From: Dinochytrium kinnereticum
Taxonomy: Eukaryota > Chytridiomycota > Chytridiomycetes > Chytridiales > Chytridiaceae
Assembly (NCBI GenBank): GCA_027604005.1
Contig: JADGJT010000260.1
Span: forward strand, 1-34,177
DNA: 34,177 nt
Direction: 5' to 3'
In this document: positions 20,079-31,587 of the stretch, in pieces
How the letters are laid out: the number at the start of each line of letters is the position of its first letter
Numbering within the stretch: the first letter of the stretch is position 1
Program-made: the position numbers and the translations under genes
Notes under the pieces: model-generated
Databases searched by the model: none
What the model was told of the DNA's origin: nothing
What the model saw: only the letters and a program-made list of their open reading frames with translations

Positions 20079-20956
20079 AGGATGCCTTGACGTCGGTTCT
20101 TTTTCACGGGATCGCCACCAAAGCAAGTTAGCTGACCATGTCGACATTTCGAAACAATATTTGAAACTTAGACTTTAGCCGTCACCTCTATCCATCAGTT
20201 TTCCTTTTTATTCAACTTCTCGTTATCCGTCCTTTTCCCCTCTTTTCTTCATTCGCTTATTCTTGCAATCTTTAATTCATAACCTTTTCTTCAATCAATC
20301 CTTTGTCTTATTTCCTATTCCCTCTTACCATTCTGTTGAGCTGGCTCAAACAAAATGGAGTCGAAAGAATAGATAAACTCAAATCAATTCCAAGACAGCA
20401 ACTTCCTTCAGCAAAAAGCAAAATGTCCTTGGCCGTTCCAACATACCTGCCGATGGATAAAAAGACGATTATCAGCAACAGCATGTTAAAGTGAGGCCAG
20501 CATGCTGTTGCAGGTAATCCCACCCACATTATGCTCGTGCCACCCACCATGAAGGATCCACAAGCGCCATGTTTTGCCCTTGGACCTCAATTGTCAGAAA
20601 TGAAGGGTTGAAACAGGTGTTTTCACCTACCCCTTGCAAACCCACCAGATGGCTACATAGATTGAAGTGTTGGGGGAATCCGTCATCAGGAAAAGGACTC
20701 GCCTAGACCGCGTCCACGTTGTCTTGTCTTTCAGGGTTGTGTTCTTTTCGCGTGAAAGCACATGGGCGAATTGCGGTTTGGTATTGTAGATTCTCATGGT
20801 TTGGCCATCATTCATCCAAGCTCGTCTTCATCGCTATCAATAAAAATATTGCATGCACCAGGGCCTTCGTCTGTTCTTGACTGTCAACAGCATCGATTCC
20901 TGTTCTGCATCCCTTGATTGCAGAAAACACTGAAGTCCTCAGCACCCATTACAGTC
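20079..20956. other. Intergenic region between 7TM-RGS paralogs 1 and 2
   Basis: Non-coding; T/C-rich 3' flank on the left and mixed sequence on the right. Short frames on both strands around 20300-20815 have no motif, and no repeats or RNA genes were seen. It should contain the terminator of paralog 1 and the promoter of paralog 2. Confidence 0.5.
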
Positions 20957-22805
20957 ATGTCTCGTCGACTTTCAAGAAGGCAGATCGCCTTTGTCCTTAT
21001 CTCAGTGTTTAATGCAGCGTAGGAATCTGATATCTACCTCCGCCCTCGTCTCCCAAGGAAAACTCTAACCCATTCATATCTTTCTCAAGCTCAGTTTCAT
21101 CATCAGCACAACCGCATTCTACTATCTTCGCCGCAACCATCGTGATATTCGGCCTACTGCCCCTGCCCTAACCATCCTCCAGGCTATCGCAGCTCTGGTC
21201 CTCACAACCATCATCTGGACCCTGATAGCCTTTCGTAGGCGCTTCCCCGCATTCGTGTTCTTTTGGTCTATAAGCTTGTGTATGTTGCTTTGGCTAACTT
21301 GCGTGGTGGCTAGAGCAATGCGTCTAGTGACGCTATTCCAATGGAATAATGCCAGGCTAGAGCAGCGTCCGGATAACATTTTTGCGCCTCGAAAGGGACC
21401 AGAAGAAGTACCTTCTGCCTTTCGGCGGGTCTCGTCCATCGCAGACGACGAAGATAATTACAGGTCATCAATCCTTTCCAAGGTTCGAAGGATCGGCTTG
21501 GCGACATGGCGTCCGGCTTTTGAGAGATTTGACTCGGAGCATGAGAAGGATGAGCTTGGTGGAAATCCTGAGAAGTGGATTGGGAGAACGATGGGAAGGA
21601 TCATTGCCTCCGCGATGGTCGCGCAGGCGCTGGGATGTTTGGCGCTTCAGCTGTTGCTGCCAAGGCCCATTGCCATTGTGCCCAGGGTGGTGAGGAACAT
21701 TAGGATGAGGTCACTGTTCAGGACTCATATGCTTTCGGTTCATATTATTGGTGTTCTGTTTTTGATCGTGTTTGCGCCGACCTTTATATTCCTGGTTTGG
21801 AGGATCAGAGAGGTGGTGAGTTTATGACCTGGACTTTTATTCCGCTGGCTAACGTGCATCCATTCTATTAAATCAAATCAGAATGGCATCAAACTCGATA
21901 TCCTAGTAACTCTAATCGCGAGCTTATCTTCCTTCACGATCTGGGGCCTATGGACATTCTCTATCAAATCCGATATCAACGTCGACACATTCGAGCTCCC
22001 CATAATCTACATTGCATCGACCGTCTTCCTAATTTCACATTTCACTTCCGTTGTGCTCCCTATTATGCGAACATTTCGAACTCAATGGCGTATCTTCCTC
22101 CTCCATCGCAACCTTCAAATCGATAAAGACGAGGAGAGCCAGAAACGGAGATGGCTCCAGGTTACAGAGTCGGACTTTGAGGAAACGCTATCGAACCCTA
22201 AATTGTTTGAGCAGTTTAAGATTGTCTGCGCAAGGAACTTCACAGTGGTCCACCCTATCTTTCACGAAGCTTGCTGGGAGGCTGACAAGCTCTTTCATGC
22301 CTATGAGAAAAAACAACTATCCACCCTAATGGCACCGACGGTGTCTTCACCAACGCGCATTATCGTACGAGGCATTTCGCAAAAGTCTAGTGGTGAAAGC
22401 TTTCACTCTGAGGTTGAAATTGTAATGCTCTGTCATAGGATCTGGGAGAGCCATGTGAGGCTAGGTTCATTAATGGAAATAGATGGGATATCCAACACGA
22501 CGAAGTTGAAGGTGGAGCAACAGATTGTGGAGGGGTGCTTTGACAGGACCCTTTTTGAGGAGGCTATGGTGGAAAATATGGAGGTTATGTTTCGTGATAT
22601 GTTTCCAAAGGTGATTATTGCGTTCCCCTTTATTGCTATTTACATGACTTTATTATTATTATTGTTGTTGTTGTTGTTGATGAATGCCCTTTTCCATGCC
22701 TTGGCGAGGCGGGCCTTGAACTTCCTTATCATTATGCTTCACATAACTCAACGGCCCTTATTTTTGAAACAGTTTGTTCGCGAGTTCAATGCTGGAAGAA
22801 TCTAG
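20957..22805 (+). CDS. Seven-transmembrane protein with C-terminal RGS-like domain (paralog 2)
   Basis: Second tandem 7TM-RGS gene, 514 residues. Exons: 20957-21018, 21095-21815, 21882-22610, 22773-22805, with intron phases 2, 0, 0 as in its neighbours. TM1 spans the first junction (QIAFVLISVFNAAF then IISTTAFYYLRR). The third exon begins NGIK, as in paralog 1. The RGS-like domain covers about 351-514 and has the shortest helix 4-5 loop of the three. Canonical contact residues are again not conserved (TVVHP in place of SEENL; Gly where Asn is expected). The last intron (162 bp) is divisible by 3 and has no in-frame stop, so an unspliced transcript would encode a Leu-rich insertion just before the final ten residues. 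Splicing is preferred because paralog 3 and RGS domains generally have YPKF directly joined. Confidence 0.84.
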
Positions 22806-23881
22806 AAGTGTGGGCGTTTTGCAACCATCAGATGGCCATGCGGTAGCATAGGAGTTACATTTCTCTTTTTTCTGATACACATTGCGCTCTACTTTTCCCT
22901 TGTATATTGCTTTCATACTGCATGTAAATGTAAATCTATTTTCTTCTTGTCGTAACTATCTCCTTTATGCTTTCTTGTGGTTTACTTTACTCCTCTTTTC
23001 TGCACCTACCCGGTCTCGTTTACAGTCAAGCCACTTTCGATTTGGAGTTATTATTTCCTTCATTTTATTTGAAACACCCCGCAAGTCCAAATTCTGTATT
23101 TTTAATGTTAATTCTTTTCTCGTTCGATCGCCATTCTCCTTCAGTTTAGTTCAAGAAATCGGTTTGGACCTTGGAATTTAGAAAAGGCAATTAAAGTGTT
23201 TCAAGATCAACAGAAAGTGACAGGCGCAGCCAGAAGCCTTCAATATCCTGACCTCTCATAATTACCCACGTCGGAATCTCCGGCGCGCCAAAACGATGGT
23301 CATAAGATACAGCAATTGTCCTTCTAAGCTGGCTAAAAGGCATTTAATGGAATTGCATTCAGTGCGCAACAGGCCTTACGCCCCCATCCCCCACAATCTA
23401 CGCCACTCAATCAGCGTCAACCCCCTCGCGCGCCAATACCGCATGGCACAGTAAAGCGCAGGTCCATCATATCCAGTAGTAACTTCTGTGAGCAGTGAGC
23501 TCACCCAATATAAACCATCATCAACGCCAACTCCACTGCGCCGAGGCCATAATTTCTGGGGAAGCACAAGGTGGCCGCAGCGGTGGTCTTGCCCCTTTGG
23601 CCAGTGTGACAGACCCCAGACAGAATTGTCATTTCTTTCTTTAATTTTTCTGTCTGAAGGGATCCTGCGAGTCCGTCATCACTCAACACTCACCACCTCA
23701 ATACTCCATCAGAGCATCGACAACGCGGCTCTTCAGATTAGCAGGATTAAACCACTGCCGATTGTCTCGCTTCTGGAAGCACTTCAGGCAGATCCCGCCG
23801 AAACTTGCGGCCGAATATCTTGAATTTGGAACACCACAGACACCCGCGCATCACAGCGATTGAAACAGAGGATTTTAAAGC
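22806..23881. other. Intergenic region between 7TM-RGS paralogs 2 and 3
   Basis: About 1.1 kb with a T-rich 3' flank up to about 23150. A frame at 23488-23823 could encode 111 residues, but it shows no motif, no splice partner and no biased composition, so it is not called. No repeats or RNA genes were identified. Confidence 0.5.
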
Positions 23882-26032
23882 ATGTCCTCGGCGGTGAAGA
23901 CACCCTTCATCGTCTTCGCCATCATCAACGCCATGTAAGCATTCTCTTCTTCATTGAAAGTCCATCCGCCATCGCTCACCTTTCGACTTCCGGAAGATTT
24001 CTCCTAAGCACAACTGCCCTGTACTCACTGCGGCGGCGACATCGCGAGATCTCCCAAACAAGTCATGCTCTCAACCTTACCCAGTCTATCTGTACCCTTA
24101 TTCTCTCCACCTCAAATCTTCTTTTCATTGCATGGCATGACCGCTTCCCTGGCTTCGTATCATTTTGGCTCATATCCCTATTCACACTCCTCTGGATTCT
24201 TTGCATCTTTGGAAAATCCATGAGGCTCGTTATTCTTTACAGATGGAATCGACATTGTCTCGCTGTCAGTGAGGCGACTTGGAAGAGATTGAGTCTTGCT
24301 AGGAGGCATCCTGATATGTCACAGAGGCTGGTCCAAGTCGTGATGGCCGTCGCCGCACCGAATGGATATTGCGTAAGCGAGAGGTCCACGCAGATTCCTT
24401 TGGATTACTATTTGAATCTGAGGAAGCAGGATCCATCATGTTCGTTGAATGACAATGAGATCGAGCAGCACCCTGAAAAGCGATTTCAACACAAGCTGGT
24501 CTGGTCCATCACACTCGCACTGTTAGCACAATTCATAGGATGCCTGACTCTTCAGCTGGTCCTCCCCGGGCCTGTGGCCATCTTTCCGGCTTTGGCTTAT
24601 GGCCAGAAATCAGAGTCTCTTTTCATCTCCCATCTTCTTTCAACCTATATTATCCTGTTCCTCTATCTTGCATTCTTCACGCCGCTTTTTCTCAATCTTC
24701 TAAGGAACATCAAGGATGCAGTGAGTCTCGTTCCTAAGATCCTTTTTTTAAACTCTTTTTTCACACATGTTCTCTATTTCTAACTAATTTATAGAACGGC
24801 ATGCGTTTCGACCTGATGACCACGCTGATTCTTGGCATCCCAATTCTCGTTGCAAGAATGGTCTGCGTGATCCTGGTTAGCCTACGCGTGATCCCAAACG
24901 CCATCCTCGCAGGGGTTCTCGTCGAATTCATGCCGACAATTCTTTTCCTCTGCTGCCACATCACCTCCATCGTCCTACCTCTCGCCTGGACGCACAGAGC
25001 GTACGCAGTTGTTCCCTTTGAATCTGGTAGCCCATTTGATTTCTTTGGAATCCAATTTCGCCGTCGGTTCTGCTCAAAAACAAAGGCGGCTGCGGCAATA
25101 GCAGCAGCGAATAGACATGGTCAGGCTTTTGACGGAAGGGGCAACTACCTTCCTCCTCCAACGGCATCTGTGCTCCTCTCGGCAGTAGATAAACCCGTTC
25201 CGCTTCACTTAACGGTGGATGATTTTGCGCGCGTGATGAATGAGCCGGAGCTTTACCTAAAGTTCAAACGATTTGCAGCTAGGGACTTTGGAATGGATTG
25301 TATCCTACTTCATGAGGCCCATCTGACTCTCAAGACATTATTCGAGGTCCTTACAGAGGCAGGAGAGATCCCGTTCACTGGGATAGTGACGACGCAGGGT
25401 TATACGGATCTGGACCTAACGGGCGTCTCAGGGTCTTCCACCAGCCCATCGTCGATAAGCGGACTTATGGGTCTACCATCTACATCAAATCTTGACCGCA
25501 CACCTTCCGTCACGTCAGTGTCAGCTCTGAGCGTCAACTCTAAGCTCCACCTCCGTACGTCATTCCCTAGGTCTGGCTTCCCTGTACACCCTCGCCCACC
25601 CTCCCCAGGTCCAAATGAGACCCTTGTGCGGATAATTGACGCTCCTCAGACCCCTTCCAATCCTCACACAATTCCATTGGTAAAGGCGTTGAGCTGGTCG
25701 GACCTGAATTCCCCGGCTTGGTCTGTGGTCAGCCATAGCCACCACATTTGGGAGACATTTTTGAAGCCCGGCGCTCCAGTTGAGGTCTCTTCCGTGTCGA
25801 GTGATTCAAGAAGGTTTGTTGAGGCGAACTTGGCGAGAGGGATCTATACTGTGGACATGCTGGATGGTATTGAGCAGCAAAATGTGGACATCATGTTCTG
25901 GGAGATTTATCCAAAGGTGATTTGCTTGTCCTTTCAAAAACCATCATATACCTTGAAAATATTGACTCAACTTTATCATAGTTCATGCGAGCATACAACC
26001 TGGGCCGCCTAGCATTTTACGACATTCCCTGA
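23882..26032 (+). CDS. Seven-transmembrane protein with C-terminal RGS-like domain carrying a long insertion (paralog 3)
   Basis: Third tandem 7TM-RGS gene, 649 residues. Exons: 23882-23934, 23997-24720, 24795-25916, 25982-26032. The start at 23882 gives a short first exon ending FAIINAM that matches the paralogs. An upstream ATG at 23860 reads through the first intron and is rejected. TM2-TM3 (FLLSTTALYSLRRRH, WLISLFTLLWILCIFG) and TM4-TM7 align with the other two. The RGS-like domain starts near residue 395 and is interrupted at about 455-570 by a Ser/Pro/Thr-rich loop. It resumes at HIWETFLKPG and ends with YPKF across the last intron, followed by an extended tail. Ser occupies the position of the second contact Asn. 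The insertion suggests regulation by phosphorylation or partner binding, which is inference only. Confidence 0.85.
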
Positions 26033-26545
26033 AATAATATCACCCCCAAACTCCACCGTTTCATTTCATCTAATTTCACCATTATGAATCGCTCTTTTTC
26101 AGTTCCCCTCAGCCCTCTCTTTTTATCCTCTAATCTCCTCTATCATTATGTAAAAACCTAGCAAACACATACCCCTCCCCACTTCTTTGTAAGGTCTCAC
26201 TTAATATCTTATTGGGCGTTTCACTTAATATCTTATTTGAGCAAGTTCCTTTCTCGCCTTCCAAGAGGTCCACAGCACCGTGCCTGTGTCACCTACGTGT
26301 TCAACGACGGTGCAAATTCCTTTTTCTTCTGGGATCAGTCTTGCGACTCTGCCGAGACGTTGTCTAAGATCATTGAGGCCGTCATCCCTGTCCAGGGGTA
26401 GACTCAGTGCATTCTTCACGTTTATAGCTATTGCTGATTGTGAAGTGCCTGAATTCCTCTGCGTGCCGAGCACATACTAGCAGGAGGAAAGGGAGACAAT
26501 TGCCCAGTTCACAATACTCCCAAACCAAACCCAACCCACAAGAAA
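26033..26545. other. Intergenic region upstream of the TIR-Sel1 gene
   Basis: Probable 3' flank of paralog 3 and promoter of the TIR-Sel1 gene. It contains a 17-bp direct repeat (26197-26237). Short open frames on both strands over 26225-26480 have no recognisable motif. Confidence 0.5.
26197..26237. repeat. Direct repeat TCACTTAATATCTTATT, two copies
   Basis: Exact 17-bp copies at 26197-26213 and 26221-26237, with a period of 24. They could be a binding-site pair or chance slippage, about 310 bp before the TIR-Sel1 start codon. Confidence 0.8.
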
Positions 26546-29500
26546 ATGTCATCGCTTCATCAGCCTCCCGCTATAACTTCGCAACTAGCCTCTCTTGATG
26601 CAACTTTAACTTCTATCGACGCCGAGCTCAAGCAGCTGCAAACAGAACTTAAAGACCTCATTCAAACCTCAACAACCCTTGAAAAGCGTATCGACTCATC
26701 GATCGAGAACGGGGCCGACGATGCCATCACCTCGTCCCTACAAAAGCGTCTCACAAGGTTGGAAGCAAGAGAAGACTCGATGAGGGAAAAGGAGAGGGAT
26801 TTGAGGGTGAAGGAAAGGATGGTTCGGGAGGAACGGATGGCCGTGTTAAACGTCTGGAGGGAGGTTGCGGTTGCCTCAGGTAATACCTCTGCATCTGATG
26901 CTGTTTCGGAGGGAGGTATGCCGTTGCAGTCATCAGGAGGTGATAGTCGGCCTGAGAGTGCTGCGGGTGTTGCCTTTGAATGGCTGGCGACAAGTCGGAC
27001 ACCCGATCTGTCAATGGAGACGATTCCGACGAGGATGTTGACACCGCCATTGAGTCCTGATCCCGTTTCGGCATCCGTCGCTGGATCTTTGCCTGTGTTC
27101 TGCCCTGTGCCGGATAACCCGTCCCCCGTTATAGCAGCCGCGGCAGAAGAGATTGATGTAGTGGATAAGGTTGATGATGGTGCGGTGGAGCTTGGCTCCA
27201 GCGGCGAAGCGTATGCACTTCCTGAATCGTTCCCAATTAATGGTAATGGGGTGGTCGAATTGGAAGAGATCAAGCCCTCTGTCGCGGAACTGCATGTTGC
27301 AGAATCAATACAGGAATCCGTCTCTATGGAAGTTGTACCTGCCCTGGAGCCATATACAGAGGAGCGGCTTCCTTCGCCAGTCACCATGGAAACACCCCCT
27401 GCCATCATTCCGGAAGAAACCTTGCCGGAACCAGTTTTGACAGAAACTACACCGCTGAAAATGGGAGAACTCTCACCGACTCAAAAACCAGCGGACTCAA
27501 GCCCTGGCCCTGAGGGAAAGCAGGATGAGGAGAATGGTTTACCCGACCAATTTGACACCAGGGAATCCAGCTCCCACACTGGAAGTATTGAAGACGACCC
27601 CGATACAGAAGGCTACACCGCACCCGCTCTTGGCCTTCGCACCATGCGCCATGGCTCAATGGTCCGTGGCATCCCCATGGAACGCTCATTTCCCTCCTTA
27701 ACAGCATCCCCATCATCGAGGTCCACAGCTCGTATCCAGGAGCATCCTGAAACCTCCAACGTATCGACGGAGAATACGGAAGACCTTCTCATGGACGAAA
27801 CCACACCCGTCCGATCCTCACTCGGCCGTCTAATCCAGCAATTCGTATCATCCCCCATCGCCACGACACCAAAATCTTCACGCGGACGTGAATCTCCAAC
27901 GGCAGCGATGTCGACCACCCCAAAGCCATCTCTCTCTCGCCAATCATCTCTCGGAAAACTTTTGAATTCCCAAACACCAAGGCAGACAAAGCCACGGTCC
28001 TCCAGCAGCGCCATACCGATTCCTCTTCAGCATTTGGGTCGATCCCCTAGCGCGACATCGTCTGTGGCGTCCAGCTTGCCGAGCTTTTCGCCCGACTTGA
28101 TCTTGACCGAGGATGAAGGAGAGGAGATATTCTTCAACCGTGGGCCTATGCCGGCTCCTCTTGTCGAGAGGAGAAGGGAGAGTTTGAAGGTTGGAGGGGA
28201 GGATTGGAGATGGAAGGTTTTTATCGGTTATTGTTGGGAGGACGTTCATATGGTTAGTGGCTTTGATTCGATAGCGCGCGTCTTTTGGCTGACATGACAT
28301 GATTAGCCTTGCGATCCACGTAAAATTGCACAGCATTTAAATGATGCCGGTTTGTCAACATGGCTTGATATCGAACGGTTGGATTCAAGAAAGGCTGTGT
28401 TTCCACAGCTTGTGGACGGGATTCTCCGTGGTATGTTTTTTATTGTAACCTAGATTCTATGAGCATTTTAAGCCTGCCTTTCTATTTATTTATATATTTT
28501 TGATTCGCTCTTTGGTGGCGTTTAAAAATATGACGCCACTTGCTTCACACAAACAAAGAATTAGTTGACTTATTCATATTATTCTTTATAGCCGACGTTA
28601 TCGTTGTTTGCGTGTCAAAGTCATGGAGCCGGTCTCCAATTTGGTAAGATCACCATTCACGTGTAGTTGTTTTTTGCATAAGTTTTCTTCTTCCCTTCCA
28701 CGTTTATGGCATAGCAAATCGTTGACATTTTTCTCGTGCTATCAGCAACAAGGAATTCCGCCTGATATGCCAACTCAAAGTTCCGGTATTGATCGTCCAG
28801 ATAGGCGAGACTCGACCTGGTGTCTGGAGACGGATTGGGAGAGTAACGTTGGATAGCCCTGGGGTAGGCAAGATTACGATTCTTTCCTTTTTTGAGTCCT
28901 TTGTACTGATTGTTTTGTGTCCCACATCATTGCAAAAAAAAAAACAAACAAATGTTTCTGATTGTCTCAGATCGTTGACGCGACGAAACCAAAAAATATC
29001 AAAGCAAGTCTCGACCTAATTCTCAGCGAAACGCGTTGGCTTGTCTCCCGCACTCTCTCCACCAACGGCTCTCTCCTTCACCCTCCTCAAACCCCCGCCT
29101 CGCCGGCCCTTTCAAAACTCGGCCGAACCCACTCAAGCTCCTCCACCCACTCCTCCGCTTCATCTCACGCAACAGCAATCTCCCCATCCCCATCTCCCTC
29201 CCCCTCATCGTCCGGCGTTCCTCTATCACGCACGCCGTCCTCAATGAAGCGATTCAGTTCCCATGGGGAGTTTGGCCAATCTAGTATCGGCGGTGGGGGT
29301 GGTCACTATTTCCAAGCACATACTCCCTCGCCACTATCACCGATGGCTCAAGTGGGAGGAGGCGGCGACCCTCCTGGTCTTACGGTCGTGAAGAGGCTTG
29401 CAGGGTCCGGTGACCCTATGGCCCAATTCAGATTGGGTGTTCTGAGCGACGCCGGCATTGGAATTCCACCTTCATCCCCTTCGTCCCACCAGCAACAACA

Positions 29501-31282
29501 TAGCCCGGCGGCCACCGTAGCATTTAGGTGGTTCTCAGCAGCTGCGGATAAAGGTCATAGGGAGGCTATGTACCGTCTCGCCAATCTCTTTGAGAGAGGA
29601 AGAGGCGTTCAGAAAGATCTGGAAAAGGCAAAAAAGTTATACGAAGCGTCATTCGCCATGGGAAGTCCCGATGCAGGCTGCTCTCTAGCTGGAGTGATGC
29701 GCGAAATGTCGCGATCCCAATCGAAAACTTCACGTCTCACAGAATCCCGACGACCGCTCTCCGATGAAGCGCCATCCAAACCAGCACACATCCCTCATGA
29801 GAGATGGACCGACGAGATGGTGACGATTTTGGAACGATCCGCATCCCTCGGCTCCATTCGGGCCATGTTCCGCCTCGGAATCGCCATGTACGATCGCAAA
29901 GACTACACCGCGTCTTCCGCCTGGTTCAGCCGTGCTGCTGAGGAAGCAGACGATGGTGGTGCCATGTTCAATTTAGGGACGATGGCTGAACGAGGCCGGG
30001 GAGTTAGGAAGAGCCTTGCCGATGCTGCGAAGTGGTATGGGCTTGCTGCTGATCATCGGTATGATGTTGCGGCGGCGGTAGGGGCGTCGTCAACGAGTGC
30101 TGAGCATGCTATGGCTAGTGTTCACGCGCTGTTCAATCTTGGCGTTTTCTATGAACATGGATGGGGCGTTGAAAAAGATTTGAAGAAGTGCATTGCGATG
30201 TATAGGGAGGCGGCGACTTATGGACATGTGAAGGCACAGTTTAATTACGGTGTCTGTTTGAAGAAGGGGAGAGGAACTGCGAGAAACTTGGAGGAGGCTG
30301 TTAGGTGGTATTTCAAGGCTGCTGATCAGGTTGGTTTTTTTGGCTTGAGATTCCATCTCTGCTTTTTAATCCACTATCTGCATTTCTTAACCCATTTTTA
30401 ATATTTGTATCTAGGGACACGCTGATGCGCAATTCAACCTTGGGAATAGCTACAAGTGAGTTGTACATCCTCTTCTTTACTGTTAACGACATGTTTTACC
30501 ATTTTCTTCAAGTCACTTACTTCCAAAAATACTTTAACTAGATATGGTGAAGGGGTAGAAAAAGACATCAAGGAGGCAGCCAGATGGTATCAAAAGGCGA
30601 GCATACAGGGGCATTCGAAGGCACAATTCAATCTCGCCCTCTGCTATGACGAGGGAGAAGGAATTGAAAAAGATGCGACAGAGGCAGCAAGGCTTTACAA
30701 GCTTTCCGCTGAAGCTGGGAACGCCATTAGCCAATTTGTGAGTGACTCATTCGCTACTAGACATCATAACCGCGAAATCATAAGCTTCATTTGATCCATT
30801 TTACTCACCTTTTTGATCTAAATCATATATAGTACTATGGCACGGCTCTCGAGCAAGGCCGCGGCATCGATCGAAACATCAACGAAGCTGCAAGAATGTA
30901 CCGTTTGGCCGCGGACCAAGGCGACCCAGACGCTGCCTCCAGCCTCGCCCATTGCTACCTAACTGGAGACGGGGTTCCACGCAGTCCCAAAGATTCGATG
31001 AAGTGGTTTAGGGTGGCCTCTGAGGCAGGTGAACCCGAAGCCCAATACATGCTTGGGATGCTGCTTCGAAAGACGGACAAGAATGCGGCTGAATCTCTTC
31101 TTTGGTTGAGAAGAAGTGCGCGTCAGGGTCACGCCGAGGCGTTGTTTGAGGTTGGATGTGCGCATGAGATGGGGTGGGGCGTGCCGATTGAATTTGATAA
31201 GGCTGCCCGATGGTTCGCGAGGGCTGCTAAGGCGGGTCATCCCAAGGCTGCCCAAAGGATTATTGTGGGGAGGGGCTCATAG
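26546..31282 (+). CDS. Coiled-coil / TIR domain / Sel1-repeat protein
   Basis: Candidate signalling or NAD+-cleaving protein of 1348 residues, likely cytosolic (no signal peptide or TM). Exons: 26546-28252, 28307-28430, 28592-28643, 28746-28863, 28971-30329, 30415-30455, 30542-30737, 30833-31282; all junctions are GT-AG and in frame. Residues about 15-110 are predicted coiled coil (EREKER-type heptads). Residues 110-550 are a disordered Ser/Pro/Glu linker. The TIR domain (about 555-690) opens with WKVFIGYCWED, continues with LSTWLDIERLD, then ADVIVVCVSKSW and SPICNKEF. The last motif matches the 'S-x-x-C-x-x-E' segment of NADase TIRs, making E631 the candidate catalytic Glu. From about 800 to the end at least ten Sel1-like repeats occur (for example AQFNLGNSYKYGEGVEKD and AQFNYGVCLKKGRG), forming a solenoid likely to bind partners. 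TIR domains are uncommon in fungi. NADase activity is inferred, not shown. Confidence 0.87.
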
Positions 31283-31565
31283 GGAATTGGGGGTTTTCTT
31301 GCGACGTTTTATAATCTTTTTTTTTTGTCCTTTTTCCTGCTCTATACACTTTAAACACGTTAGCCTCTTGTTTTTGTTTTTTTTCATTCGGTTTCTTTTG
31401 AATCACGATTTGTTTCTAATAATCTAACTTTTGCCCAACTTCAGCAGCTCTTGCCATATGCGCATTCTTCCTTTTCTCTTTTCTTTTAAAAATCCACTAT
31501 CTATCCGTACCTCGTTTGGCGGTATGTCCATTAGCAATAGAGTTCAATACTTTCGTCGTTATCCT

Positions 31566-31571
31566 ATATAA
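31566..31571 (+). promoter_or_regulatory. Possible TATA box of the kinase gene
   Basis: TATAAA lies 264 bases before the kinase ATG. The distance is long but possible if the 5' UTR is about 230 bases. It is supported only by the motif. Confidence 0.3.
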
Positions 31572-31587
31572 AGATTCTGCTCTGCAA

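Noticed and set aside
23488..23823. 111-codon plus-strand frame
   Set aside because: No motif or paralog; it lies in the probable promoter of 7TM-RGS paralog 3.
23860..23996. Upstream ATG and read-through start for 7TM-RGS paralog 3
   Set aside because: It reads through what aligns as the first intron; the spliced start at 23882 matches the first exons of both paralogs.
26662..27408. 248-codon minus-strand frame
   Set aside because: Antisense to the disordered linker of the TIR-Sel1 gene; Ser/Thr-rich by mirror composition and without motifs.
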